A model generated the notes under the pieces. It saw nothing but the letters and a program-made list of their open reading frames with translations. It ran no database searches and was not told the origin of the DNA. The position numbers were made by a program, and so were the translations under genes. From positions 310,001 to 374,000 of the forward strand of contig NC_067200.1 in the NCBI RefSeq assembly GCF_000699445.3: a stretch of 64,000 bases of DNA, given 5' to 3'. This document shows positions 11,199-22,711 of the stretch, piece after piece. Position 1 is the stretch's first letter. Every line of letters begins with the position of its first letter. The stretch comes from Schistosoma haematobium. Taxonomy: Eukaryota; Platyhelminthes; Trematoda; Strigeidida; Schistosomatidae.

Positions 11199-11428
11199 AG
11201 AGAGAACAATATATTTAATATGAATAGAAGATATAAAGTAACACTGAGATGGACCACGCCTGGATGGACGAGCCATGCCACTCGATCAACTCCAGTCCAT
11301 TCAATTCCTTGTTCGCGCCTTCTCCATTGTTAGGTATTTCTCCGCGTTAAATATTGAATATCTATTTTCTGAGTAGTCTCGTGTTCACAGCTTTGTGGAT
11401 TGTGTGGCTATTGTCCAATGCCACTACA
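11199..11428 (-). repeat. Right LTR-like direct repeat
   Basis: Partner of 10003-10232. It ends CCACTACA, so the minus-strand reading begins TGTAGTGG, similar in style to the gypsy LTR at 22895-23215 but not the same sequence. Confidence 0.8.
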
Positions 11429-11579
11429 AATATATCTCGATTTGGTCCATTAACTGCCTTCTGATATTTGGCTTCCGGGGGATTTTATGAATTTACTTGG
11501 CACGTGTTTCGCTTTAGCGGTGTTCATACTCAACCGCGACTCGACGCCACGCTATAAGATACTGATATTTTAAAAGTTG

Positions 11580-13393
11580 GAAACAGAAAAAGAGGGTAAG
11601 GAGCGTATAAAAAAAGAAGAGGAAGAACATTAACGACCACAGATTAGTGCAAAGTAGTGTAATAATAATAATAATGGGGGATACGGAAAGGTACAACCAG
11701 AAGAATTCTCTCATTTAAGGAAGATATAACCACATTTTAGGAAGAAAGTAAAGGAAGATTACAACAGGATCGCCACTGGCTTCTATTCTCCAACACATCT
11801 GATAACGTCTTTAGTCACTGTGTCGCCCCATCTCTCGGACCCCAACCAGAGAGTGGTGAAGGACCGACAGAAGCCAGTCCGTTGCAGCTTTCTTTAATAC
11901 CACGACACCATGTCATGCACTGACCACCTCTCCGCTTCTTCCAACCAGTCTCAGAGTCGGCAAATAATGCACGGCGTGGAATTCTCTGGGACGACATTCG
12001 GAGAACATGTCCAAGCCACCGAAGTCGGTGTTTCAAGACAGTGACACCAATTGAATTATCACCTCTGTGCCCGAACACACGATGCCGAATCTCTGCATTA
12101 CTAACATGGTGTTGCCACTGGATGTCAGCAATCCTTCGGAGACAATGATGATCGAACACAGAGAGTCGTCTAACGTCCTCAACTCGGAGAGACCAGGTTT
12201 CACAAGCATAGAGCAAAACTGCTCTCACCGACGCGTTGTAGATCCGACCTTTTACGGCCAGACTAACATCACGAAGGCGCCAGAGGTGGCCCAGATTGGC
12301 ATAAGCCGCTTTGGCTTTCACTATACGTGCATTGATCTCATCACTCACACCCCCACCAGCACTTATGCAGCTACCCAGATATACGAACTTCTCGACTACT
12401 TCTATCTGCTCACCATCCAGGGTGAGTACAGGATTGGAATCCTACCAGTCTTGTAGAAGTACTTTGCACTTGGAAGGTGCAAAGCACATACCATACCTAC
12501 GGACACTGATTGCCAACTGATTAAGTGCGGATTGCATGCCTTGGGCGTTATCGTACAGTAAGACAATATCATCCGCCTACTCAAGGTCGAGAAGTCTTTC
12601 TACAGGCAACAAATACACACCGCCACTAACTACATCCAACAGAGCTGTTTCCAGAATGTCATTTATGGCAAAGTTGAAGAGGAATGATGAGACTGAACAA
12701 CCCTGTTTAACCCCACTGCTTGAGTAGATCAATGAAGAAAGGTGGTTGTATGCCACACCTCTACCTGAGGTGTTTGTACATGGAGCCCCTTCAAGATGTT
12801 AATGAATTTCTCAGACACACCTTTCTTCAATAGACAATCCTAGAGAACATTCCTGTCCAACAAATCGAAGGCAGCCATGATGTCGAGAAACACTGTGGTT
12901 GTTGGCCTGTGATAAGTACGAAGGTGTTCTAATATTTGTTGAGTCAACCACTTTCGGGTTTTGAACAACCTACGAAGAATGACGGAACACAAACCGTCAT
13001 CTTCGCATATTGTATCCCTCACACCAGACTTCTTGTTGCCAGTGGCTCGGATGAGTTGGAAGAGCTTCCGGTAATTACCAGATGCAGCTGCTGCTTCCAG
13101 CTCATTATCACGCTTCGACCACCAGGCTTCTCGGTCCTTACGCAAGCTTTGCCCAATTTCCATACGTAACACCCTTCGTTTGTGGTCAAACTCACGGTCA
13201 CCCGGAGTAGACCGACGGGCTTCAATGAGTTTTAAGGAGCCTGAAGAAACCCAGTGCTTATAAGCGGGACGTTTCGCGAAGCATTAAGCGGCTTTATTCG
13301 CCATTTTCATGCAGTCGCAACCAATGCCCATCCACACGTTTCGGTGGAATGGTACCTAGCCTAGAAACTAGCTCCATTCGATACTTTCTTGCA
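11580..13393 (-). mobile_element. RTE-A LINE fragment A1
   Basis: The minus strand encodes the 3' half of an RTE-clade ORF2. In order on the minus strand: a linker, about 13160-12980; an internal deletion near 12957 that removes the RT fingers; the palm start, FLDIMAAFDLLDR, near 12880; the catalytic box near 12570; and the RTE C-terminal region with LLYACETWSLR at about 12220. The Tyr codon of YADD is TAG. A second TAG follows at the W*DS site near 12443. A tryptophan codon that is TGA in other copies (EAWWSK here) is intact. The 3' UTR runs to about 11580. The right end stops in the linker and abuts RTE-B at 13393. Confidence 0.8.
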
Positions 13394-13965
13394 ACAGAAG
13401 TTGGATATACGAGCAATGTTTCGAAGACACCTATGATCGAATACTAGTAACCGACGAATATCTTCTACTCTTACCGGCCATGTTTCACTGCCATAAAGTA
13501 AGACGGAACGAACTGCTGCACAGTAAACACGTCCTTTGGTTGATAGACGGATATCTCGCCTACGCCGTAAATGACGCAAGTTGGCAAAAGCTAGTCGAGC
13601 CTTCTGTATTCGTGCTGAAATTTCGTTACACACCAGACTTTCAAGATAAGTGAAGCGGTCGACACGCTCAACTACTTCACTCCCTATCATTAGTTCGGGT
13701 GTCGATGCAACTCAATCCTGAAGCAAGACTTTACATTTCGAGGGAGAGAATCTCATATCTAACATGCTTGCATTGTTGCTTGGAGTGGTTAGAAGACTCT
13801 GCATTTTGTCAGTGCCTTCACCACATAGAACTATGTCATCGGCATATTCTAAGTCAAAAAGTGAATCTCCCGGTAGAAGTTCAACCCCTAGTTATACAGA
13901 CGAGGAAAGTGTTATCTCTAAAAGCACGTCAACGACAAAGTTAAACAAGAGTGGAGTGAGTGTGT
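13394..13965 (-). mobile_element. RTE-B LINE fragment B1
   Basis: Minus-strand piece of a second RTE-clade family, distinguished by the C-terminal sequence VLLYGSETWPVRVEDI, near 13470. Upstream it keeps a normal catalytic box, EYADDIVL, near 13845-13825, and a SPSKCKVLLQD segment interrupted by a stop. The frame 13690-13361 is open for 109 codons before it crosses into RTE-A sequence. The joint at 13393 fuses RTE-B to RTE-A, with no duplication visible, so this is either an insertion scar or an end-joining event. Confidence 0.8.
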
Positions 13966-14369
13966 ATAGATATACCTGAGAAGCTTTTTTTGTGGGTAGT
14001 TTTAAATGTTATTTGTACTTACTTTGCCAATTTTCCACTGTATGTACTTTTGTCGTGAAAGCTTCGCGCGCTATTTAAAAAGGACAGTGGTATTATTCCT
14101 CGCGGAGTGAATTTTTTTGTTTTTATCGCTTATTACGTATCAAGACTACTGTTTTCACTATAATTGAATCTATTTTAGTTAAAGTATTCGACTAGAGTAT
14201 CGTTTTTACTGTTCCAAATCAGTTTTGTCGTTGGTACTCTTGAGTATCTCTTTTTCAACTGTATCTGTTAGTACTTTTGGTCCTAGCAATCTACAGCTCT
14301 TCACTTTCTTCGTCATTGATTATTTTTTTTTGTTTCTGAGTATCATTGCATCTTGAAAAAACTCCTAAA

Positions 14370-15493
14370 ATGACCGGACAGTGTAAAAAAATCAGTTGTC
14401 AACGTCCGGGTTGTCGTTATCCTGTTGAAAGCGGCATGCAGTGCGACGAGTGCAAAGGCTGGTACCACGAAGTTTGCACGAACTAAACGCCTGCTGCTTT
14501 CAAACGGTTCAGTAAGAAGGGTTGTGTATGGCTTTGTCAACAGTGCTGCTCGGATGCGAACAGCTTGTTAAACGAGGCCATTTCACTTGTTGATGCTGCA
14601 AAAAAGTGTTTTAGCAAGCATAGTCGGAACGCGTCAAACAGAACTCGATCTGTCGACACGCAAATCAGCGTGAAGGAATCTATGGTTTGTTTGATGATAG
14701 ATGACTCACGCCCGTCAAAGAAGGAAAAGCAGCCTCCAAAGGGGCCTGCCTTAAACAAAAGCTCAAGAAAAGTAGGGTCTTCTGTTCCCGTCTCCCAGAT
14801 GGGATCCAACAGGAAACACCTATAAGCCGCAATCGCAAGGCTCGATCGGTTTCAAGCGGTAAACATAACACGACCTCTCAGGTCGTCGACAACCCCCCGA
14901 AATCCAACACTATGTTTGACGCAACTGTTATTGCTTCTACCAGCACCGTTGACGAATGGGTACAGGTTGTAAGGAAGAAAAGTAGGGATATAAAAGGGAA
15001 CCCTGCACCCGTAAAAGTAGCTGAAAAATCGAATGCTGATCATAGCGACAGATCAGCTATTTTTCATAGAATCAAGGAGAGCGAGAGCTCTGAACCCAAA
15101 GCTCGTTTTGAGCATGACATTGTACTGGTTAGGCAGCTACTTAATCAACTCATGCCTCAAAATATGACCGAGGTCACCTTGCTAAAGGTGTTTAGACTAG
15201 GGAGTCTAGCGGACTCGAAACCAAATCATTCCAGACTGCTTAAAGTAGCATTCAGCTCGTCGAACGAACATGACCTAATTTTACAGAATGGACACAAATG
15301 AAAGGGTTCAGGAGTGTTTATCCGAAAGGATCTACCGTTGGCAAACCGTGTTAAAAGACGGGAAGCCGAGAAAGAACTACAACTTGGGTTAGACGCTGGC
15401 GAAAAGGACCTGAAAATTGTAAATTTTCGGGTTGTAAGACTTCGACAGAGAATGATGCCGAAGCCACTCTGGGTGAAGCACGAAGGCACTTAA
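14370..15493 (+). pseudogene. CR1-like ORF1 with PHD-like zinc finger
   Basis: From ATG at 14370, residues 10-59 give a C4HC3 pattern: C10-X4-C15, C25-X2-C28, H33-X2-C36 and C56-X2-C59, typical of PHD fingers and known in CR1 ORF1 proteins. A TAA at 14484 interrupts the finger. The frame then runs to 14823, where a frameshift is needed to continue into 14830-15301 (basic linker and a long charged segment with FEHDIVLVRQL), a further TGA at 15299, and the end at TAA 15491. ORF1 proteins bind element RNA; the finger may mediate chromatin or protein contact, which is inference. Confidence 0.75.
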
Positions 15494-15498
15494 ACAGG

Positions 15499-18289
15499 CT
15501 TCGGATCTGCTACACCAATGCACGAAGCTTACTTAATAAGCGATCGGAACTAGGTGTACAGATTGACTCTACAGAGCCATATATAATCGCAGTAACAGAA
15601 ACCTGGCTGACACAGGCTATAGATAGTATGGAACTTGATTTCGAGGGTTTTACGTTAGTAAGGGCCGACAGAACACAAAAGCGCAAAGGAGGGTGAGTAG
15701 CTCTGTTCATTAGGAATGCTATCCCATTTGCCATTATCGATAGTGTATCCTGTGAGAGTGGGACGTGTGAATTAGTTAGTTGCCGCTTGAAATGCAAGGG
15801 ACAAGAGCTGCTGATTGGTTTTGTCTATCGCAGTCCAAGCTGTGAGGCAAATGAGATCCTGTTAGGCATTCTCAATACTTGGTCTCAAAGAAGTCGATGT
15901 CTAATCCTAGGGGACTTCAATGCACCTATGGTAGACTGGGAAAATCTGTGAACTAAATCGTCCGAGAATTCTTTCGAGCAGGAACTAGTGGATGAGGTTA
16001 TCACATGTGCTCTAGTGCAACATGTGAAAGAAGCGACAAGGTACGATCCGGACACTGAATCATCTTTATTAGATCTTATACTGACTCACTATGAGGATGA
16101 TGTTGCGAACCTCGATCATATGCCACCCCTAGGTAAAAGTGACCACGCAGTTACAACTTTCGACTTCCATATAACTGCCAGTCACGAGCACGCGTCAGTC
16201 CAGTCCAGACCCAACGTCTGGAAAGCAAACATACCAGATATCATGCACTCAGCATCGTTAATAGATTGGACAATAGACCCAGAGTCCTCCATTGAAACGG
16301 CATGGGACGCATTTCGAAATTCATACTTAAAAGTTACCACACCTCACATCCCTTGGACTATAGCAAAGGGGCCGAAAAACTCACCACCATGGCCCAGTAG
16401 GGAGGTCCGTATCCTTCTCCGTAAGAAAAGGAAAATGTGGGATAGATTTAAGTTACTGGGGACTGATGAGTCAAAATCTCAGTATCGAAAGGCTCGGAAT
16501 ACTTGTGTCTCGACTCTCGGTAAGTCTAGAAAATTGTACGAAGGAAAAATTGTTAAGGAATCCATAGAATACACTAAACGCTTGTATTCCTATATAAACC
16601 AAAGGACAAGGAGAAAAGGAAATATTCCTGCTCTATGGGTAGACAGTACTGCTTCATCATTAGTGGATGACGACTTTGGTAAGGCTCAAGTGTTCTCGAA
16701 CTACTTTAGCAACGTATATACCATAGAAGCGCCCTTCTCGTCAGCGTATACAAATCCCCCCATACATACACTGTATAGCGTGACCATTAAAGAACTCGAT
16801 GTCTTTGGTCTGCTAAATAAGCTTGACATAGGTAAATCCGCGGGGCTCGATTAATTACATCCTAGGCTACTGAAGGAATTATCTAACTTCGTTGCAAGCC
16901 CTTTAAGTACATGCTTTAACCTATCCGTCACGCAAGGTCGTTTGCCAGAAGACTGGAAGAACGCCATAGTAAGTCCTGCCTTCAAAACAGGTACGAAACA
17001 CAAACCTGAGAATTACCGCCCCGTTAGCCTAACTAGTGTGGTTGTTAAAATCTTAGAAAAGATTATTCGGAAGAAGCTGTTTAAGTATCTTGATATAAAC
17101 CGGATCTTCTCGGAGAAGCAGCACGGCTTCAGAATAGGTTATTCTCGTCTTACTAACTTATTAGTGGCTCGTGAAAGCTGGTGCGCTCTTAAGGACCAAA
17201 AGCTACCTGTAGACGTAGCCTTCATTGATTTCAGTAAAGCTTTTGACAAAGTTCCGCACAACCGGCTGTTATATAAGTTAAGAAAAGTCAGGATTGGAGG
17301 CAATTTATTGATGTGGATAAAAGACTTCTTAGTTGGGCGTCAACAAAGAGTAAGGGTGAACTCAAAGTTATCTAGCTGGGACAATGTGCTTAGTGAAGTG
17401 CCCCAGGAAACAGTTTTGGGGCCAGTGCTATTCCTCTTGTATGTAAATGACTTTCCTTGTCTCCTATCATCATCGGTCTTGCTATATGCTGACGATGTCA
17501 AGATATGGAGAACGATATGATGTAAGACTGATAGCTTAGAACTCCTAAATGACCTGAAGAAATTACCTGAATGATCTTAAACCTGGCAGTTGCGGATAAG
17601 TACTTCCATGTGTTGTGATGCATATCGGTCATCAAGGTACAGACACATACACGACGAATAACACCAAGCTACCTGTCGTCCAGACATATAATGACTTAGG
17701 ATTTATCGTTATTCAAGACTTAAAGACTACTGCACACTGCCGTGCAATAGCCGCCAAAGGTTTTAGAACCTTATGGTCAATACGTAGAGCTTTTAGTCAT
17801 GTCGACGCTAAAACGTTTTTGACTTTGTATACAGTGTTCGTTCGTCCTAAACTTGAGTACTGCATACAAGCGGCTAGCCCATGCTTAAAAAAAGACAGTG
17901 AGCTTCTGGAAAAGGTTCAGAGAACGGCGACTAAGCTGATTCCCGGAATAGCGAAGCTTCCGTATGAGTCTCGACTAGCCAAGCTGAACCTTTTCCCGTT
18001 GTCATATCGCAGAACTAGAGGCGACCTGATTACAGTCTACAAATTGATTAGTGATAAATTTGCACCTAATATGCCCTCATTTTTCTTGTCTTCCAAAACA
18101 GAGAATTTACGAGGACACTCCAAAAAAGTTCATAAGCCGAGAACAAATTACTTGTCAGCTGACTATCGACTTTCCCATCGAATCATCAACGAGTGGAATT
18201 CACTACCTCAGCACGTGGTTGAGGCTCCATCCGTCGACTCTTTCAAAAGAAAGTTGGATCAACTGAGAGACCACCATTGCCAGGACTAA
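15499..18289 (+). pseudogene. CR1-like ORF2, endonuclease and reverse transcriptase
   Basis: The endonuclease region shows AVTETWL near 15593, LILGDFNAP near 15900 and GKSDHAV near 16133, matching exonuclease-endonuclease-phosphatase motifs. The RT follows: PENYRPVSLTSV near 17006, FIDFSKAFDKVPHN near 17220, VLGPVLFLLYVND near 17415 and LLYADDVKIW near 17480. Lesions are stops at about 15695, 15949, 16852 and 17518, plus a frameshift near 17570-17615. The last 224 codons, 17615-18289, form an intact C-terminal domain ending HHCQD. The catalytic YADD is preserved, so the copy died by truncating lesions rather than active-site loss. Confidence 0.85.
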
Positions 18290-18480
18290 CATAGGCCATC
18301 GAGCCTCCTGTCCTTCCCGAACTGAAACTGCAACTGAAATGGCTGTACGTGTTGTTTAAGTGAATGACCTTGAACAAACTTTACGTTGTGTAACTTACAT
18401 AGCATGACATACCGTGGATTGCTAACAAATACCTTGTTGCACATATATCCCTTCTTCTACATTCATTTATGATTGAATTA

Positions 18481-18771
18481 ACTGAAGTTCAAATCGAATA
18501 TTATCAACATTTATAGACTGTGATTGGGAATGTATCACACCTACATTGGATTATATTGTTGGAGAGTTCATCAACTTGATTGGAATCATCAAACATTTAT
18601 AATTGTGGATTTTCAACACCAGATCAAATCCGAACACGCATCAATTTAGTGAATTTAAGTAAAGTCCCTATCTTTTTATTGTATTTTAACAATTAACTTA
18701 CATACATTAACACCACTATTGATCTTAAATAACTTTGTTAATATTTTTTACGCTCGTACATTGTCTGGTCC
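18481..18771. other. Short AT-rich gap, nothing recognised
   Basis: Between the CR1-like 3' UTR and the RTE-B fragment lie about 290 AT-rich bases with no coding or repeat signature that I recognise. Part may be residual 3' UTR. Confidence 0.4.
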
Positions 18772-18842
18772 ACCACAAGTGGACAGCCATGACGAACACC
18801 ATTTGAGGTAATCAATTCTGATGACGGTTCGACATAAGCTTT
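18772..18842 (-). mobile_element. RTE-B2, distal piece left of the gypsy insertion
   Basis: Read on the minus strand this short piece gives SSELITSNGVRHGCPL, the conserved RT block that normally follows the region encoded at 23216-23300. It aligns with 58490-58515. It is therefore the continuation of the RTE-B copy interrupted by the gypsy element. Confidence 0.7.
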
Positions 18843-19163
18843 TGATAATGTCACAGGTATTCAGTGTTTGACAACGCTTCTACCAGTAACACCTTCTAAT
18901 ATATTTCGTTCCCGCCCAGAGAAATCAAAAGACAGAGTCGAGGAGATCGGAAGAGTATATTTGGCGATGACCAATATATTGGAATTCTTTGATCTAATCT
19001 GGCTAGCGATTGCGGTTGATGTTGAGCACGGCGTTACTACACGTGATCTGGTGCGGATGCCTGACCGAGCGCCTTCAGCTAAATGAGTCCACTAAAACAT
19101 ATGGTCAGCATCCAATGTCGAAAACCTAGTGCTATTTATTTTGGGGATTTATTTACCGCTACA
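18843..19163 (-). repeat. Gypsy 3' LTR (left)
   Basis: 321 bases; on the minus strand it begins TGTAGCGG and ends TTATCA. By eye it is identical to 22895-23215 throughout, with a constant offset of 4052. Identical LTRs imply recent insertion, or recent conversion. Confidence 0.92.
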
Positions 19164-19180
19164 GATCACTCCCCCCCTAG
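19164..19180 (-). promoter_or_regulatory. Polypurine tract
   Basis: On the minus strand the run AGGGGGGGAGTGATC directly precedes the 3' LTR. This is the plus-strand DNA priming site expected for an LTR retrotransposon, and it fixes the orientation. Confidence 0.85.
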
Positions 19181-19616
19181 TGGAGCAGTGACGACCCTGA
19201 GACGTGGCCAGCCAGAAGTTTAAACCCAACGAGTTTGTCGTTGGTAAACACTCTTCTGATAGCTTACTAAATTTAGCAGCGTCTGGTCGTCTTTCCTTAC
19301 TATATTGGACGGAGGTACAACATAGTAAAAAAAGAAAATGTACAATGAAAATTTCGGATCCTCATAAACGTCATCGTTCTTTTCCAGCCGTCCTGGAAAA
19401 GAAAAAAGAAAATGTAAGTGCATGTCGAAATACACTCGTATGTGCGTAAAAACACAATGTCGGCGGAAAAAAAATGGAAAATAAACTCATGAACACGTAA
19501 TAGCGTTAAAAAAATTGTTTTTTTTTGTTTTGTTTTTTTTAAATAGAAATAAAAATATATAAGCATATTAAAATTGTTTTTTTTAAAAAAAATAATATAA
19601 AATGTCGAGAAGTGCC
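19181..19616 (-). other. Gypsy 3' untranslated region
   Basis: AT-rich sequence with T and A runs at 19510-19600 separates the pol terminus from the polypurine tract. Small open frames on either strand here have no recognisable domain. Confidence 0.6.
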
Positions 19617-19904
19617 TTACGTGCAATAGTCGTTTAAATGTTCTGGAAATCTCACCCTTCTTCCAGAACGCGTCGTTTTAAGTTTATTTTCGGATACTGT
19701 CGAAGTATCATCGTGTGTGTTGGTTGTCGGATGAGGTATTATAAGTGTCGGAGTCGTGTCGTTCGATTGTACCGAAGGAAAATCCACGTAGATAGGATTT
19801 CCTTCTAAATACGCTGCTTTTAAGCGATCGATGCTGATGCTATCTTTGGTTCCGTTCTTATCGACTATCCACGAATTCTCCTGGAAGTCGAAGTGTCGTT
19901 CCAT
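19617..19904 (-). pseudogene. Gypsy pol C-terminal tail
   Basis: A 95-codon minus-strand frame continues the pol product after a frameshift near 19890 relative to the integrase frame. It ends with a basic segment, TRSGRRVRFPEHLNDY, seen at the pol terminus of CsRn1/Boudicca-like elements. No chromodomain signature is visible. Confidence 0.7.
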
Positions 19905-20677
19905 AAACTAGTTGAGACGCAGTGTATCCAATGTCAGCTTTCACTGCATTGCGGATACCTAGTAAGACGAGTGGAAGAGCGTCGGTCCACTGTGAAACGT
20001 TTGCAGCTGATAGCGAAGCTTTCAGTTGTCGGTGAAAACGTTCTACCAACCCGTTTGCTTGTGGATGGTAGGCGGTCGTTCGGAAGCGAGTGATTCCTAA
20101 AAGTGTGGTCAGACGACGGAAAAGATCAGATTCAAACTGACGTCCGCGGTCTGTAGTGATGGTTGAAGGGCAACCGAAGTTTGCTACCCATCGTTCGACG
20201 AAGGTGCGGGCCACTGTTTCAGCAGTGATGTCCTTGATAGGTACTGCTTCTGGCCATCGAGTGAAACGGTCTACGCAGGTTAAGAGATAAGAGTATCCAT
20301 TTGAATCTGGTAAAGGTCCTACCAAATCCAGATGAACTTGGTCGAAACGAGCATCGGGAGTTTTAAACGAGCCTAAGGGACATTTATTGTGTCTGATAAC
20401 CTTAGATGTTTGGCAGCTTACACAGGAGCGTGCCCACGCCCTCACGCCTTTATTCATTCCAGGCCAGCAAAACCTTTCTGCTATAAGCTTGATGGTTGCA
20501 CGAACACCTGGATGAGAAAGTTTGTGCAATGTATTGAAGACATTGCGTCGATAATGTTTCGGCACGATTGGGCGATCCCTACCTGTAGATGTGTCACAAA
20601 GTAAGGTTTCTTTACCTGTTCCCATCTGTTTGATGCGTAGTTTAAGTGTTGTGGACGATAACTCGTGCTGAAGATCA
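19858..20677 (-). CDS. Gypsy integrase
   Basis: An intact frame of about 255 codons from 20625, with the same frame open upstream to the deletion point at about 20677. The N-terminal HHCC zinc-binding domain is present (HKLSHPGV, then CVSC at about residues 67-70). The catalytic DDE triad is visible as [19 protein letters not shown] and [10 protein letters not shown]. The enzyme inserts element cDNA into chromosomal DNA. The core is complete, so this part could be functional, but its pol frame is broken both upstream and downstream. It is not in frame with the RT. Confidence 0.88.
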
Positions 20678-21899
20678 GTGTCTTCTTCGGTTCTGGGTAA
20701 TCCAGAATGGCCGCCACTTTGGTCCTAAGAGGTCGAATGCCTTGAGCATCGATAGTGTGTCCTAGGAAGTCTAACGAGTCGGTTCCGAATTGGCATTTCT
20801 GAACGTTTACAGTTATGCCATGTTTTTGAAGTCGTTCGAAAACAAGATCCAGATGCTTGAGATGTGTTTCTCTGTCCGGACTTGCGATTAAACAGTCATC
20901 AACATACGCGTGTACGAAGTTGAGACCTCGAAAAACGTCGTCTATGAATCTTTGGAATGTTTGAGCAGCATTCCTTAGACCGAAAGGCATTCGCAAAAAT
21001 TCATAGAGTCCGAAAGGAGTGATGATAGCTGTTTTCGGTATGTCGTCAGTAGCCATAGGGATTTGGTTATACGCTTTAACCAAGTCGATTTTCGAAAAGA
21101 CAGTTGTACCTTTCAAGGTAGCTGTCAAATCGTGAATGTGAGGCAACGGGTAACGATCGGGAATGGTTTCCGCGTTCAATCGCCGATAGTCACCAGTTGG
21201 ACGCCAATCGTTGCTGTCCTTTTTAGGGACCATGTGCGACGGAGATGCATATGGGCTACTTGACGGTCGTATGATTCCTAAGTCCATCATGTGATCGAAT
21301 TCGTTTTTCGCTAACCTTAGCTTTTCAGGAGCTAGTCGTCGTGCTTTAGAGAATACAGGTGGTCCTGTAGTAGTGATGTGATGTGTAACATTGCTGGTTA
21401 CACACGGTAGTTTCGTTTGAGTTTGTTGTATCCCAGGGTACTTATCGAGTAGTGGTTGATAGAGTGGGTCTATCATATGTTTAACTGTGACTGGGGATAC
21501 TCTACAACCAGTAAAAGAAGTTACGCAAACGGACAAATTAGTGTTTCCGTCTACTAGCCTCCGTTTGCGCGTGTCGATGATCAGATTATGGTGTTGTAGA
21601 AGATCCATACCAATGATTGGCATAGAAACATCTGCAACAACGAAAATCCAGTGTATGGGTTTGCGCAAACCCACGTTAAGGTAAACGTACCTTTTGCCAT
21701 ACGTAGCGATCGGTTTTCCGTTTGCCGCCTGTAGGTTAAAAGCCGATTCCTGAAGCCGGTCGTTAGGATTTGCTGGGAGAACGCTAACTTCTGCGCCAGT
21801 GTCGACGAGGTAACGAACTCTCGTTGTCACATCTGTGACGAATAACAGACGGCTTTGTTCGCCGGCTACGGTTGCCGTTAACGCGTGCCGGCTTGGAAG
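20678..21899 (-). pseudogene. Gypsy protease and reverse transcriptase, 3' deleted
   Basis: The frame starts in overlap with the end of gag and lies at -1 relative to it, as in elements that make pol by ribosomal frameshifting. The aspartic protease has [12 protein letters not shown] near 21805. RT motifs follow: [40 protein letters not shown] and [10 protein letters not shown] (YVDD catalytic pair at about 20905). After LDYPEPKKT, where the connection and RNase H should begin, the sequence jumps at about 20678 to the pre-integrase linker and reads out of frame. RNase H is therefore wholly absent. Confidence 0.9.
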
Positions 21900-22711
21900 T
21901 TTCCCGAATTGCTTTTCGAATCAGTCGGTTTCAAGTTGGGAAAATTGCAGGGCTTTCTACAATTTCTGGAAAACTTTCCATACTGGTTATGATACCAGCA
22001 CCAGTCGGGGTTATCTGTCTCTCGTGGTCTAGAGACAGATCGCTTACGAGAAATGCTTCTACGTGGTGTCCGCGATCTCTTACGGTCGGTACGAAGACTA
22101 AGATAACGCGTGAGTGTGTGACATAAGTCGGTTATATCATTCTGAGTCGTTTGAGGTTTTTCTTTGACTGAAAATACCTCGGTAGTAGTAGATTTCGTAA
22201 TTTCTAAAATGCGGTCGGCAGATGCAGCTAGCTCGTCTAAGGCATTGTTCTGGAACGAGACCAGAACTGCTTGCACCTGTTGGGGAAGTTTTGACAAGAA
22301 GAGTTGTTTGAATAGGCCTTCGTCGAAAGTTCTTGGGCCCATTACCTCTCTCATCCGTTGCAACATGTCCGTCGCAGAACCGTGTTGCAGGTCGATATTG
22401 TTGAAGAGTTGATCTAACCTTTGTCGATCGGTTAGGTCTCCTCGTTTAAGAATCGAGCATTTTAAGATTTCGTAAGGATCGGAAACATCACTAGTAAACA
22501 TACTAGGTGTTACGTACCTGTTGAATTCGCGCGGTAGTGCCTTGACTACTGCGAGGAATTGTGCACGTGTGTCGATCACGCCGTGCTCGGAGAAGTCGGC
22601 TTCTGCGTAGCAAAACCAGGCTTCGATGTTGTCGGGCCAGAAAGGCATCAGTTGAAACGAAGGCGGGGACAAAGTCTTAAGCCTGAGTACTTTAGGTGTC
22701 TGTTCAGTCAT
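21878..22711 (-). CDS. Gypsy gag
   Basis: An intact 277-codon frame from ATG at 22711. Residues 1-200 form the capsid-like region ([18 protein letters not shown] near the N-terminus is typical of CsRn1-group gag). The C-terminus has an Arg/Ser-rich stretch followed by [14 protein letters not shown], a non-classical knuckle characteristic of this clade rather than CCHC. Gag packages element RNA into virus-like particles. It overlaps pol by a few tens of bases in a -1 arrangement. Start choice is supported by its position after the leader. Confidence 0.88.
   Translation of the reverse strand: MTEQTPKVLRLKTLSPPSFQLMPFWPDNIEAWFCYAEADFSEHGVIDTRAQFLAVVKALPREFNRYVTPSMFTSDVSDPYEILKCSILKRGDLTDRQRLDQLFNNIDLQHGSATDMLQRMREVMGPRTFDEGLFKQLFLSKLPQQVQAVLVSFQNNALDELAASADRILEITKSTTTEVFSVKEKPQTTQNDITDLCHTLTRYLSLRTDRKRSRTPRRSISRKRSVSRPRETDNPDWCWYHNQYGKFSRNCRKPCNFPNLKPTDSKSNSGNFQAGTR

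Larger units (their letters stand above)
10003..11428 (-). mobile_element. Short LTR-like element (TRIM-like)
   Basis: Two direct repeats of about 226-230 bases enclose 966 bases without retroelement proteins. On the minus strand the repeat begins TGCAGTGG or TGTAGTGG. It is preceded at 10233-10246 by a purine-rich run, GGTGGGAGAGTAG, placed exactly where a polypurine tract would adjoin a 3' LTR. No tRNA-complementary primer site is apparent next to the right repeat, and I found no target-site duplication. It is best described as a small non-autonomous or internally deleted LTR retrotransposon; a simple duplicated sequence is the alternative. Confidence 0.55.
13980..18480 (+). mobile_element. 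CR1-like LINE, nearly full length, inactive
   Basis: This two-ORF non-LTR element has a 5' UTR (to 14369), ORF1 with a PHD-like finger, ORF2 with endonuclease and reverse transcriptase, and a 3' UTR to about 18480. The layout and the FIDFSKAFDKVP and YADDVKIW motifs match the CR1 clade (SR1-like elements are established in Schistosoma). Several stops and at least two frameshifts make it inactive. A decayed relative at 54838-56137 shares some of these lesions. The 5' edge and 3' edge are estimates; no target-site duplication was found. Confidence 0.8.

Noticed and set aside
10003..11428. Target-site duplication for the LTR-like pair
   Set aside because: Flanks (ending GGCTAG on the left, starting AATATATC on the right) do not match in any 4-6 base window I could justify.
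19204..19449. 81-codon lysine-rich plus-strand frame
   Set aside because: Falls in the gypsy 3' UTR opposite the element's strand and has no recognisable domain.
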